DNA of 64,000 bases from NCBI GenBank assembly GCA_948434005.1, contig CAOJEH010000002.1, positions 124,001-188,000 on the forward strand, in the 5' to 3' direction. Source of the stretch: an uncultured Mycoplasmatota bacterium. GTDB taxonomy: Bacteria > Bacillota_I > Bacilli_A > RF39 > UBA660. The position numbers were made by a program, and so were the translations under genes. Each line of letters starts with the position of its first letter. Position 1 is the stretch's first letter. The notes under the pieces were generated by a model that saw nothing but the letters and a program-made list of their open reading frames with translations, had not been told where the DNA came from and did no database searches. This document shows, in pieces, positions 1 to 10,965 of this stretch.

Positions 1-56
1 ATAATTTCATTAACTCCCTCTACATCGATTTCTTTATCTCTTTTTTTTCTAAACAT
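1..56 (-). CDS. Partial CDS, N-terminus of an unknown protein
   Basis: The first 18 codons of a leftward gene leave the window at its left edge. The ATG at 56 follows a GGTGAT-type ribosome-binding site in the usual place. The visible peptide begins MFRKKRDKEIDVEGVNEI and is highly charged. Nothing about its family can be said. It is divergent from yigZ, with about 135 bp of AT-rich sequence between them. Confidence 0.5.
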   Translation of the reverse strand, partial: MFRKKRDKEIDVEGVNEI

Positions 57-172
57 CGAATCACCTATTATAATTATATCATATTTATAAATAATGTAAA
101 TTAGTCTTTTTTATTTTATGTAAATAAATAATATGAATAATTGGTACTATAGATATTTTTATAAATATAATA

Positions 173-178
173 TATAAT
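173..178 (+). promoter_or_regulatory. Candidate -10 box for yigZ
   Basis: A TATAAT lies 15 nt before the yigZ start codon, so the predicted leader contains only the GGTGAT ribosome-binding site. The surroundings are nearly all A and T, and no clear -35 stands 17 nt upstream, so the call is weak alone. It matches the short-leader pattern of rnhC, the transglutaminase gene and the carrier-protein gene in this window. Confidence 0.35.
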
Positions 179-193
179 ATATTTGGTGATATT

Positions 194-772
194 ATGTACG
201 TTATAGATAAGAATTACATAAATGAAATCGTTATTAAAAATTCACGTTTTATTACATTACTTATCAAAATAAATAATAGAGAAGATGTAAAAAAACATTT
301 AGAAGTTATTAAAATAAAATACCCTAAAGCTACACACTACTGCTATGGATATATAATAGATAATTATAAAAAATCAAGTGATGATGGTGAACCAGGTGGT
401 ACTGCAGGTATACCCATTTTAAGCATATTAGAAAAAGATAATATAACTAATATACTAGCGGTTGTAGTAAGATACTTTGGAGGTATAAAATTAGGTGCAG
501 GAGGGCTAACAAGAGCCTATTCTAAAAGCGTAAGAGATACTATAAAAATTTCTAATTTAATAGAATTAATAGAAGGAAAAAAAATAGAACTAACTTTTTC
601 TTATGATAAAGAAAAACAAATTAACTATATTTTAAAAGACGAACAAATAATTAAAAAAGATTATAGTGATAATATTACCTATATAGTTTTAATAAAAAAT
701 GAAATACTAGATAATATAAAAAGTTATAACTATAAAATTATTGAAAATAACTACATTGAAAAAAGGAGTTAA
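194..772 (+). CDS. yigZ: YigZ/IMPACT family protein
   Basis: 192 aa, full length for the YigZ (YvyE in Bacillus) family. Two family signatures are present: DDGEPGGTAG at residues 63-72, and VVRYFGGIKLGAGGLTRAY at 91-109. The N-terminal half is the UPF0029/IMPACT fold and the rest is the smaller C-terminal ferredoxin-like domain. The family is soluble and cytosolic; eukaryotic IMPACT affects translational control, but the bacterial role is not settled. The gene stands alone on the plus strand, has a GGTGAT ribosome-binding site, and its stop codon lies inside a bidirectional terminator shared with the convergent regulator gene. Confidence 0.93.
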   Translation: MYVIDKNYINEIVIKNSRFITLLIKINNREDVKKHLEVIKIKYPKATHYCYGYIIDNYKKSSDDGEPGGTAGIPILSILEKDNITNILAVVVRYFGGIKLGAGGLTRAYSKSVRDTIKISNLIELIEGKKIELTFSYDKEKQINYILKDEQIIKKDYSDNITYIVLIKNEILDNIKSYNYKIIENNYIEKRS

Positions 773-782
773 TACTCCTTTT
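761..782. terminator. Bidirectional terminator between yigZ and the XRE gene
   Basis: Perfect 9-bp stem AAAAGGAGT / ACTCCTTTT with a TAAT loop. A- and T-runs on the two sides let it serve both convergent genes; the yigZ stop codon begins in the loop. Confidence 0.8.
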
Positions 783-2184
783 ATTCTTCGTCATAATCAT
801 CATAATCATGGTCATTTTCATATACTGTTTCTCTATTATGCTTAATTTTTTCAATATTTCCCCTACTAGCAAAAACCCTAATATTAACATTAGATAAGTT
901 CTCATAGTTATAGAATTTTTTATCTTTTAAATTACTAATAATTTCATCTACATATTTACTTATTTTTATGGATTCAGGAGAATCAATATGTACAAAAATA
1001 GATTCTTCATTAGTATCAGCATTATTTTTTATACTAATATCATTTATATAACTATAATAGTCTACAGATATTTTTACTTTATCTTCTAGGCTATCATCTT
1101 CTATATATTCTATATCACCATAATAACTATCATGAACAAACAACTTATCAGTCATAGGTACTATTTCTTCTTTAGTAGTTAGTTTATATTTATTAGGAAG
1201 TTTATTTACTACTTCTATATTACAAAAATATACTATACTAAGTCCTATTCCAATAGATGCAACTACAACAGTTGATATACAAGTAATAAATATTCTTTTA
1301 AAGTTAGTTTTTTTATTTACTATAAAGTTAAATAGTATTTCTAATATAGCTATACAAAATACAATAAATGAAATTGCTATTAAGATTGGTCCAAGTAGAA
1401 GTAAGCCCTTAAATATTAATCCAACTAATAGTATTAAACCTATAGTAGATATAACAACTGAAAAGATAATAAACAACATAAATATTATAAAAATAAATTT
1501 TATAAACCAAACACATAGTGTCATTAAAAAATCTAAAATAGATAATCCATCTTTTTTAATAGTAATGCTTTCTTTTTTTACTAATTTCTTTTTATCTATT
1601 TTTACTTCATCTTTATTATCATCACTTTTTTCATTAGATTCTACTTCTATTATATTATCTAAAAACTTAACTTTATAAATATAGAAGAAAGTTACTATTG
1701 CAAAAGAACTATATAAAATAGCTATTATAAAATTACATAATGAAGATACAAAAGTATAAATAGAGCTTTCTCTAAAAGCATTACTAATAACATCACCTAT
1801 CATCATAAACGGAATACTACACATAGAAATAACTGCAATAATTATAAGTAATTGACATAGAAATTTAATTAATTCTTTAAAGCTAAAATTCTCTAACATT
1901 CTAATCGTTTTAGTTATTCCATTTCCAATAGATTTAAAGAAATTAGCTATTATCTTTTTAGAAGAGGTTAAATCTTTTACCTCATCAATATTTTTATTAA
2001 CTAAATCATCAAGCTCACAATTAAAGATTTTACAAAGTGCGACTAACTTATCCATTTCAGGATAACTAGCACCAGACTCCCACTTCGAAACAGATTGTCT
2101 AGTAACGCCAAGACTTTCTGCAAGTTGTTCTTGACTCATATTAAGTTTTTTTCTCAGTTTTTGCAAATTATTACAAAAATTCAT
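781..2184 (-). CDS. XRE-family regulator fused to a polytopic membrane region
   Basis: About 467 aa. Residues 1-60 form an XRE/Cro helix-turn-helix (MSQEQLAESLGVTRQSVSKWE). A linker follows, then about six hydrophobic segments between residues 105 and 320, and a polar C-terminal domain of about 140 aa that is probably outside the cell and ends in an acidic DYDDYDEE tail. The ATG at 2184 is chosen because GAGGTG stands 6 nt before it; two starts further upstream overlap that site. The design suggests a one-component regulator that senses something at the envelope and binds DNA directly. The gene follows cvpA on the same strand. Target genes and signal are unknown. GTTGCAT occurs twice nearby (2221-2227 and 2263-2269) and could be an operator, which is inference only. 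Confidence 0.8.
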   Translation of the reverse strand: MNFCNNLQKLRKKLNMSQEQLAESLGVTRQSVSKWESGASYPEMDKLVALCKIFNCELDDLVNKNIDEVKDLTSSKKIIANFFKSIGNGITKTIRMLENFSFKELIKFLCQLLIIIAVISMCSIPFMMIGDVISNAFRESSIYTFVSSLCNFIIAILYSSFAIVTFFYIYKVKFLDNIIEVESNEKSDDNKDEVKIDKKKLVKKESITIKKDGLSILDFLMTLCVWFIKFIFIIFMLFIIFSVVISTIGLILLVGLIFKGLLLLGPILIAISFIVFCIAILEILFNFIVNKKTNFKRIFITCISTVVVASIGIGLSIVYFCNIEVVNKLPNKYKLTTKEEIVPMTDKLFVHDSYYGDIEYIEDDSLEDKVKISVDYYSYINDISIKNNADTNEESIFVHIDSPESIKISKYVDEIISNLKDKKFYNYENLSNVNIRVFASRGNIEKIKHNRETVYENDHDYDDYDEE

Positions 2185-2252
2185 TTTCATCACCTCACAA
2201 TAATCATATTAAAAAACATGGTTGCATTCTATACATTTTAAGTTGTTTTTTG

Positions 2253-2945
2253 TTAACTTTTAGTTGCATAACCACTTATCTTATTAATTTTATCAAGTTT
2301 TTTAGTAGAAATAATAGTATCTAAGTCTTTTTTACTAATAATATTATAATCTATATACATATCTAATATTTTTTTATTTAATTCATTTTTATTATTAATA
2401 TTGCCACTTTTAATATCATATATATCGATTATTAAATCATCTAAATTACCTAAAGTATTAGATAATAATGGTGAAGAAGTTACTATTTTTTTATTAAGAT
2501 AAGAATTTGTAAATATATCTATATCTTTAAATGGAACTGAAAGAATTATTAATATGGAAAATATTATTATATATCCTTCTATTAAACCTACAATACCACC
2601 TAATATCTTAGAAGGTATCGTTAAAATTATAGAAACATCTACCATCTTTTGTAAGATACCCGTAAACTTCATTACTATACCAAATATAGTAAATAAGATG
2701 CTAGCTATTAAGATAAAGGCTATAAGCTGATACAGTAAGATATTTAAACTAACTAAACCATCAAAAGAAAAAAATGGGAGAACTCTACACAAAAGTAGCC
2801 CTACTTTTGCTTTTAATGAAAAGGATATTGCATAAATTATTATCGTTCCAAAGAGCATAACAACCTCTTTTAATACCCCTCTTTTATATCCATTAACAAA
2901 CGAAAGTCCTAATAAAAGAATTATTACAATATCAATTATATTCAT
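2253..2945 (-). CDS. CvpA family membrane protein
   Basis: About 230 aa. The N-terminus carries the CvpA hallmark: a first hydrophobic segment (NIIDIVIILLLGLSFVNGYKRG) followed by three more membrane segments up to about residue 165, with a short soluble C-terminus. CvpA proteins are four-helix inner-membrane proteins linked to colicin V production in E. coli and to envelope integrity elsewhere; the exact function is unclear. The start is ATG 2945, because AGGTG lies 6 nt upstream while the GTG three codons earlier overlaps it. The XRE gene lies about 70 bp downstream on the same strand. Upstream it faces the divergent rnhC gene. Confidence 0.85.
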   Translation of the reverse strand: MNIIDIVIILLLGLSFVNGYKRGVLKEVVMLFGTIIIYAISFSLKAKVGLLLCRVLPFFSFDGLVSLNILLYQLIAFILIASILFTIFGIVMKFTGILQKMVDVSIILTIPSKILGGIVGLIEGYIIIFSILIILSVPFKDIDIFTNSYLNKKIVTSSPLLSNTLGNLDDLIIDIYDIKSGNINNKNELNKKILDMYIDYNIISKKDLDTIISTKKLDKINKISGYATKS

Positions 2946-2984
2946 ATATATCACCTATAAATATTATAACTTAAAATTAAAATT

Positions 2985-2995
2985 TATGCTATAAT
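2985..2995 (+). promoter_or_regulatory. Extended -10 promoter of rnhC
   Basis: TATGCTATAAT is the ideal extended -10 of Gram-positive sigma-A promoters. It ends 18 nt before the rnhC ATG, leaving a leader of roughly 10 nt that contains GAGGTG. No good -35 is visible, as expected for an extended -10. Confidence 0.65.
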
Positions 2996-3013
2996 AACTA
3001 TAGAGGTGTAGAT

Positions 3014-3919
3014 ATGAACGTAGTTATAAAAGTAAATGACGAAATAAAAGAAAAAATGATTGAGTATTATAAAGATAAAAGAAGAGATAAAAAGATTCCT
3101 TATGTAGTCTTTCAAGCAGAAGATGAAGATACAGTAATTACTATGTATGAATCTGGTAAAGTTATGTTTCAAGGTACTAGTGCTGATGTTGACGCATCTA
3201 TGTGGGGTATTCAAATAGAACAAACTAAAGAAAAAAAGGAAACTTCTAAAGATAATCCATATCATAATTGTTCATCAGTTGGTTCAGACGAAGTCGGTAC
3301 AGGAGACTATTTTGGACCTATTGTTGTTACTGCAACATATGTTAGTAAAGATGATGTTAATTTTTTAGATAAGTTAGGTGTTGGAGACTCTAAAAAAATA
3401 ACTGATGATAAAATTAAAAAAATTGCTCCTGAAATTGCCAAAAAAATTAAATATAGAAGCATTATCCTAAGTAATAGTGAATATAACGAAAAATATAGTA
3501 AAGATGTTAACATGAATAAAATAAAATCTATTATGCATAACAAAGTATTATACCAATTAGTAAATGAAGAAAAACCAAATTATGATTATATAATAGTAGA
3601 TGAATTTGCTAGAAGTCAAAGATATTATGGTTACTTAGATGGAATAGATAAAATCCAAAAAGGCATTACTTTTATGACTAAAGCAGAAGATAAAAACTTA
3701 GCCGTAGCAGCAGCATCAATTATAAGCAGATATATTTTCTTAAAGGAATTTGATAAAATTTGTGATAGCATAAATCTTCCCCTTGTTAAAGGAGCAGGAC
3801 GTGATGTTGATAATATAGGTGAAGAAGTTGTAGAAAAATATGGAGAAGATAAACTTAAAGAGATAGCTAAACTAAATTTTAAAAATACAGAAAGAATTCT
3901 TCATACTATGATTTATTAA
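3014..3919 (+). CDS. rnhC: Ribonuclease HIII
   Basis: 301 aa, typical for RNase HIII. The N-terminal 80 residues form the TBP-like substrate-binding domain that distinguishes HIII from HII. The type 2 RNase H catalytic domain follows, with SVGSDEVGTGDYFGP at 88-102 supplying the first acidic residues (D92, E93), a second acidic motif IIVDEFARS near residue 195, and AAASIISRY near 240. The enzyme removes RNA from RNA/DNA hybrids, R-loops and primers in the cytosol. It is monocistronic, with its own extended -10 promoter and a long bidirectional terminator after it. Confidence 0.95.
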   Translation: MNVVIKVNDEIKEKMIEYYKDKRRDKKIPYVVFQAEDEDTVITMYESGKVMFQGTSADVDASMWGIQIEQTKEKKETSKDNPYHNCSSVGSDEVGTGDYFGPIVVTATYVSKDDVNFLDKLGVGDSKKITDDKIKKIAPEIAKKIKYRSIILSNSEYNEKYSKDVNMNKIKSIMHNKVLYQLVNEEKPNYDYIIVDEFARSQRYYGYLDGIDKIQKGITFMTKAEDKNLAVAAASIISRYIFLKEFDKICDSINLPLVKGAGRDVDNIGEEVVEKYGEDKLKEIAKLNFKNTERILHTMIY

Positions 3920-3923
3920 TATT

Positions 3924-3959
3924 AAAAAGTAAGTATTTAACAATAAATACTTACTTTTT
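3924..3959. terminator. Bidirectional terminator between rnhC and the DUF6020-like gene
   Basis: 15-bp perfect stem AAAAAGTAAGTATTT / AAATACTTACTTTTT around a 6-nt loop. T-tracts on both strands serve the two convergent genes; the leftward gene's stop codon is inside the right arm. Confidence 0.85.
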
Positions 3960-5501
3960 ATTTTTGCTATTTTTTCTTTTTACATTTGAAAGAGAAAACA
4001 ATATTAAAGGATACAAGCAAAATAATGAAGAATAAAGGAATCGTACTTCTCTACCAGTTATCAAACACATAATAATCAATGCATTTGATAATACCAAAAT
4101 ATATGGTATATACTTTCTTTTGTCATCTCTATATCTATTATATATAATAAATAAGGAAAATAAAATAATACATAAAGAGTTTCCTACTGTTAAACTTAAT
4201 TTATTAAGTATAGGATTATGAAATAAATTAAAGTAACTACCTAAAACTTTATGGCTTATTGAATCAGATTCAACACTAAAAAACATCCATTCATTTTGAA
4301 GATCATTGCGACTAGAATTAACTCCCCAAATAACATAAGTAACATTAGTATAACTTTCCAAACTAGATAAAGGATATTTAAATAATAGTTCTATATACAT
4401 ATATAAAATTTTTCCATAATTCTTTTCTAAATAAAAATAACTAAAAGGACCCCCCCCCTTGGATGTTTTAATTATATTAAAATTATAAATAGAATAATAC
4501 TTTTTCCAATCTTCTAATGGCTTTATATTATCCATTATTCTCAATTGTTTTTCGGTTAAAGATTTGTTTTTATTATAAAGATGTGAAAACTGATTAAGAG
4601 GAATACCCAACATTTCTCCATGAGAGCAAATATGTTTTTCAATTCCTAATATCTTATAAACAGGATTAGAAATAACAAAGCTTATAACAATATAAATCAC
4701 AAAAAAACTCAATAAAAATTTTCTATAACTTTTATAAGCAATGAATAACAAAATCATCATTAATATATAGTTTGCTATTCCATTATGTCTAAAATTACTA
4801 ATACATATACACATCAATATAAATAAAGCTTTATTTATTTTTTTATCTAACCATTTACCTTTGCTTAAATATATTTCTATTAAAAACATAGTTCCTAACA
4901 TCATAAAACAAGCAAACGGGACATCCTTTGTTACAAATGCTGAAATTATAAAAAAATTAGGATTTAAAACTATAAAAACAAGTAAAATGCTAGTCAATCG
5001 AAAGTTTAAAAAATATTTTCTTGCAAAATAACAAAAATATAGTAACGTTACAAATATAATAATATATTGAGCTATAACGCATGATACAAAACTTTGATAA
5101 AACATATATGGAATTTTCACCATAAAAAACGTATAAAAAAATGGATGCCAATCATTATATTTAGAATCTAAAACCTGACTTATACTACTAATTATATCAT
5201 CAGCCATATAAAATGGATAATTTGCAAGGAAATTTATAAATAGTGCTATAAAAATAATAATAAAATAAATGATAAATTCTTTTCTTTTAAACTTACTATT
5301 GCATGTCAATGTCTTACTATTTATTTTTTTTAATAATAATTTAAAGATTATAAATAAAAATATAGAAAATAATATGATACAAATTATTTTTTCGAATGTT
5401 TCAATACCGATATAAAATAAAAAATTAAATGCCATAAATAAGGAAAATATATATAAAAGAATATTCCTATTTTTTTCATTTTTTATATAAATCACCTCCA
5501 T
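3951..5501 (-). CDS. DUF6020-like polytopic membrane protein with internal poly-G tract
   Basis: About 516 aa with roughly a dozen hydrophobic segments. The stretch MADDIISSISQVLDSKYNDWHPFFYTFF (residues about 97-124) resembles the acidic loop plus WHP motif of DUF6020/GT-C-like envelope proteins, so a role in decorating a surface polymer is plausible but unproven. The coding strand has nine consecutive G residues (plus-strand C9 at 4450-4458), translated Lys-Gly-Gly-Gly-Pro, a likely site of slipped-strand frameshifting. The start is unclear: GGAGGTGAT lies inside the first codons after ATG 5501, so initiation may occur a few codons later at a non-AUG codon (ATT or ATA). Confidence 0.65.
   Translation of the reverse strand: MEVIYIKNEKNRNILLYIFSLFMAFNFLFYIGIETFEKIICIILFSIFLFIIFKLLLKKINSKTLTCNSKFKRKEFIIYFIIIFIALFINFLANYPFYMADDIISSISQVLDSKYNDWHPFFYTFFMVKIPYMFYQSFVSCVIAQYIIIFVTLLYFCYFARKYFLNFRLTSILLVFIVLNPNFFIISAFVTKDVPFACFMMLGTMFLIEIYLSKGKWLDKKINKALFILMCICISNFRHNGIANYILMMILLFIAYKSYRKFLLSFFVIYIVISFVISNPVYKILGIEKHICSHGEMLGIPLNQFSHLYNKNKSLTEKQLRIMDNIKPLEDWKKYYSIYNFNIIKTSKGGGPFSYFYLEKNYGKILYMYIELLFKYPLSSLESYTNVTYVIWGVNSSRNDLQNEWMFFSVESDSISHKVLGSYFNLFHNPILNKLSLTVGNSLCIILFSLFIIYNRYRDDKRKYIPYILVLSNALIIMCLITGREVRFLYSSLFCLYPLILFSLSNVKRKNSKNKK
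4450..4458. repeat. C9/G9 homopolymer inside a membrane-protein gene
   Basis: Nine consecutive C on the plus strand, G9 on the coding strand, roughly in the C-terminal third of the DUF6020-like gene. I saw no other G or C run this long in the window. A gain or loss of one base would shift the frame and truncate the protein. Confidence 0.9.
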
Positions 5502-5510
5502 TATATTATA

Positions 5511-5521
5511 AGTATATCATA
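5511..5521 (-). promoter_or_regulatory. Candidate extended -10 of the DUF6020-like gene
   Basis: On the minus strand TATGATATACT matches the extended -10 consensus with one change. It ends only 9 nt before ATG 5501, so transcription would begin next to that ATG. This supports a true translation start slightly further in, after the GGAGGTGAT site. Confidence 0.4.
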
Positions 5522-5540
5522 TATCAATTACTTTAGAAAC

Positions 5541-5572
5541 AGTAAAAAAATAATGACTAATCATTATTTTTT
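5541..5572 (-). terminator. Terminator of the dnaJ end of the heat-shock operon
   Basis: 9-bp stem AAATAATGA / TCATTATTT with a 4-nt loop, followed on the minus strand by a T-run. It overlaps the last codons of dnaJ. Confidence 0.8.
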
Positions 5573-6687
5573 GTAAATTTATTAAATTTATTTATAACTG
5601 AATCTTCTAAATCAGTCTTATCTAAAGAATCAATTAACTTCTTTTGGTCACGTGATAATTTTTTTGGAGTAATAACTTTCATAATTACATACATATTACC
5701 TTTATTTCTATTATTCTTATTATCAATACCTTTTCCTTTGATTCTTTGTTTATCTCCAGAATCAGTACCAGCTGGGATAGTAAGTTTTATATTTCCATAT
5801 AAAGTAGGGATTGCTTTTTTACAACCTAATATTGCTTCTGTAATAGTTATAGGGACTTCTAAGTAGATATCATCACCTTCTCTTATAAAATATTCATGTT
5901 CACTAACTAAAAATTCTAAATATAAATCACCATTTGGTCCACCATTAGCTCCAGCAGAACCTTTTCCAGAAACTCTTAATCTATCCCCATTATCTATTCC
6001 AGATGGGACATTTACTGTAATAGTTTTATTCTTTTTAATCTTGCCTTTTCCATTACAAGCAGAACATTTTCTTTTATAACTTTTCCCACATCCATTACAA
6101 TCAGGACAAGTTGTTTTAGAAACAAATGAGCCTAATATAGTATGTTGTTCAGAAGTTATTGTACCACTTCCATGACATCTAGAACATGTTTCACTATCAA
6201 ATCCACCTTCACCATGACATTCATCACATTCTTCTACTACATCTAAATTTATATCTTTACTACATCCAAATACAGCTTCATTAAAATCAATATTAACTCT
6301 CATTAATACATCAGAGCCTCTTGTTGCACGATTTCTAGAACTTCCTCCTCCAAATGAAGAAAATCCTCCTCCAAAAATATTATCGAAAATATCTCCGAAA
6401 TCAAAATCACTAGCATCAAAGCCACCAAAGCCACCGAAACCTCCGCCTGCGGAAGATCCACTTACTCCGGCATGACCATATTGATCATACATCTTCCTTT
6501 TATTCTCATCAGATAACACTGTATACGCTTCTTGAGCTTCTTTAAATTTTTCTGCTGCATCAGGATTATCTTTATTTAAATCCGGATGAAACTCTTTAGC
6601 TTTTTTTCTAAATGCCGATTTAATCTCAGCATCAGTTGCGCTTTTAGAAACACCCAACACTTCATAATAATCACGTTTTTCTGCCAT
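5557..6687 (-). CDS. dnaJ: Chaperone DnaJ
   Basis: 376 aa, full-length type I Hsp40. The J domain occupies residues 1-70 with the HPD triad at 34-36, then a Gly/Phe-rich linker to about 115. The zinc region holds four CxxC units (CDECHGEG, CSRCHGSG, CPDCNGCG, CSACNGKG), the third with a Cys where Gly is usual. The C-terminal client-binding and dimerization domains follow. It stimulates DnaK ATPase and delivers substrates. The gene is last in the hrcA-grpE-dnaK-pepF-dnaJ series; pepF stops a few nt before it, and GAGGTAGTGAT provides the ribosome-binding site. Control is expected through the CIRCE operators at 12.0 kb. Confidence 0.96.
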   Translation of the reverse strand: MAEKRDYYEVLGVSKSATDAEIKSAFRKKAKEFHPDLNKDNPDAAEKFKEAQEAYTVLSDENKRKMYDQYGHAGVSGSSAGGGFGGFGGFDASDFDFGDIFDNIFGGGFSSFGGGSSRNRATRGSDVLMRVNIDFNEAVFGCSKDINLDVVEECDECHGEGGFDSETCSRCHGSGTITSEQHTILGSFVSKTTCPDCNGCGKSYKRKCSACNGKGKIKKNKTITVNVPSGIDNGDRLRVSGKGSAGANGGPNGDLYLEFLVSEHEYFIREGDDIYLEVPITITEAILGCKKAIPTLYGNIKLTIPAGTDSGDKQRIKGKGIDNKNNRNKGNMYVIMKVITPKKLSRDQKKLIDSLDKTDLEDSVINKFNKFTKNND

Positions 6688-6694
6688 ATTATCA

Positions 6695-8485
6695 CTACCT
6701 CTCTGTAATTAATTTATGATATTTATCTACCAACGAATCAAAATATTTAATTGCATCTATGAAAACATTTTCATCTTCCAAATCAAATCCTAAAACCTTA
6801 TATGCATCTATAGGCCAAACATCTTCACCCAATTTTAAGAATTCCTTATATTTATTAATGAACACTTCATCACCTTCAGTTATTCTTTTAGCACAGTTAA
6901 TTGCAACACTAGCACTTATTGCATAACTATATATATAATATTTAGCATAGTAATGGCTTCTTCTTACCCAACTGCACTTTGAAAATTTATCTATTATAAC
7001 TTCACTACCATAATATTTTTTATATGATTCTTCAGTTAAATTATCCATATATTCCTTAGTAAGAGATGAACCACTTACCACATAATCATGCATATCTTGC
7101 TCTAATTTACCCTCTCTAACTGAACCAAAAAAATTAGATTTAAAAGTATCAATAGCATTTTCTAAACCAGATAATCTTTCATTTTTATCAGTAGAATTTT
7201 CAAATAAATAATTAGAAAGTAAAAATTCATTGGTTAAGGATGCTACTTCAGCTACTAAGTGGGAATTACTACAGTATATAGGTTGATTGTTCTCTTGCAT
7301 ATATTGATGATTAACATGATGTCCACCTTCATGTGCAATAGTAGAAACAGAGTATAAATCACCATTATAACTCATAAGTATTCTTGAATCTTTATTATAT
7401 GTAGCTAAATTATATCCACCAGAACACTTACCACTATACTGACAATAATCTATATTCCTATTATCAATTATTTTTCTAAACTTAGAAACATAGTCATCAC
7501 CTAATACTTTTATTGAATTAGTAGTAAGATTCCATGCATCTTCAATAGAATATTCTCGATTACTATCTGATAATTCAACTAATAAATCATATGGATATAA
7601 ATCCTTAACTCCTAATACTTCTTTTCTTAATCTATAATATTTATATAACGATTCTAAATTATCTTCAGTTGCTTTTACCAATGATTTATATACTTTATCG
7701 CCTATATTATAAGAGAATAATTTTTCTTCCCAAGCATTCTTAAAATTATGAAGTTTAGCAACAGTCTCACTCATACTAACGTAACCATTAAGAAGTCCGG
7801 CATTAGTATTTGAATATTGATCTATTATATTAAAGAGTTTTTCATATACCTCATGTCTTATCTGTCTATCTTTATTCTTCATTAAATATGAATAATTATT
7901 ATTTAAAATTTCTACTTCTTCTCCATTAATTTTAACAGTACCATATTTATGTTCACTATTTAACAAAGTCGAAAATATTTCTTCAAAATGATTCATTGAA
8001 TTAGTAAGTTCATTTACTATCAATTCTTCTTTAGCATTCAATATATGATCTTTATTACGATATACCTCATCTAAATAAAATCTATATTTATCTAGTTTAT
8101 TATTATTAAATAAAGCCGTATATTCATCCTTGGAAAGAGTTAGCAACTCAGGATCAAAGAAACTATTTACAGAATTAAATTTAGTATGTAATGAAATAGT
8201 TTTATTAAGTCTTTCAACACTTTTTGAATTACCTAATTCCTGATCATTAACTAATTGGGCATAACCATATAAATTTAAAATGTTTATAGACATACCAATT
8301 ACTTTTTCTAAGTATTCATAAAGTTTATCACTATCTTTTGTACAACCTATATAATTAGAAATAGTATCTATATTATTCTCCATATCTTTAAAACATTTTT
8401 CAAATTCTTCTTCACTTTTAAAATATTCACTCAAATCCCACTTATATTTTTGTTCTACTTCACTTCTACTATTATATTTTTTCAT
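6695..8485 (-). CDS. pepF: Oligoendopeptidase F
   Basis: 596 aa, the normal length for M3B oligoendopeptidases. The zinc site HEGGHHVNH is near residue 384, and the distal glutamate is in the following helix (SHLVAEVASLTNEFLL). An N-terminal helical domain closes over the cleft, and SYAISASVA near the C-terminus is typical of the family. It cleaves short peptides in the cytosol. Its position between dnaK and dnaJ is unusual; in most Bacilli these two are adjacent. It is separated from dnaK by 56 bp containing a perfect hairpin without a U-tract, so it probably shares the heat-shock transcript, perhaps at a different level. Confidence 0.93.
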   Translation of the reverse strand: MKKYNSRSEVEQKYKWDLSEYFKSEEEFEKCFKDMENNIDTISNYIGCTKDSDKLYEYLEKVIGMSINILNLYGYAQLVNDQELGNSKSVERLNKTISLHTKFNSVNSFFDPELLTLSKDEYTALFNNNKLDKYRFYLDEVYRNKDHILNAKEELIVNELTNSMNHFEEIFSTLLNSEHKYGTVKINGEEVEILNNNYSYLMKNKDRQIRHEVYEKLFNIIDQYSNTNAGLLNGYVSMSETVAKLHNFKNAWEEKLFSYNIGDKVYKSLVKATEDNLESLYKYYRLRKEVLGVKDLYPYDLLVELSDSNREYSIEDAWNLTTNSIKVLGDDYVSKFRKIIDNRNIDYCQYSGKCSGGYNLATYNKDSRILMSYNGDLYSVSTIAHEGGHHVNHQYMQENNQPIYCSNSHLVAEVASLTNEFLLSNYLFENSTDKNERLSGLENAIDTFKSNFFGSVREGKLEQDMHDYVVSGSSLTKEYMDNLTEESYKKYYGSEVIIDKFSKCSWVRRSHYYAKYYIYSYAISASVAINCAKRITEGDEVFINKYKEFLKLGEDVWPIDAYKVLGFDLEDENVFIDAIKYFDSLVDKYHKLITER

Positions 8486-8510
8486 AGTTTCCCTTTCACA
8501 TATATCAGTT

Positions 8511-8534
8511 AAAGTTCTAGTTTCCTAGAACTTT
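8511..8534 (-). promoter_or_regulatory. Intergenic hairpin with GAAA tetraloop between dnaK and pepF
   Basis: In the transcript, a 10-bp perfect stem AAAGUUCUAG / CUAGAACUUU is capped by GAAA. No U-run follows, so it is not a standard terminator. A processing, stabilising or attenuating element is more likely. Confidence 0.6.
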
Positions 8535-8541
8535 ACAGCAA

Positions 8542-10954
<2,413 letters not shown>

Positions 10955-10965
10955 ATTCTCTCCTT

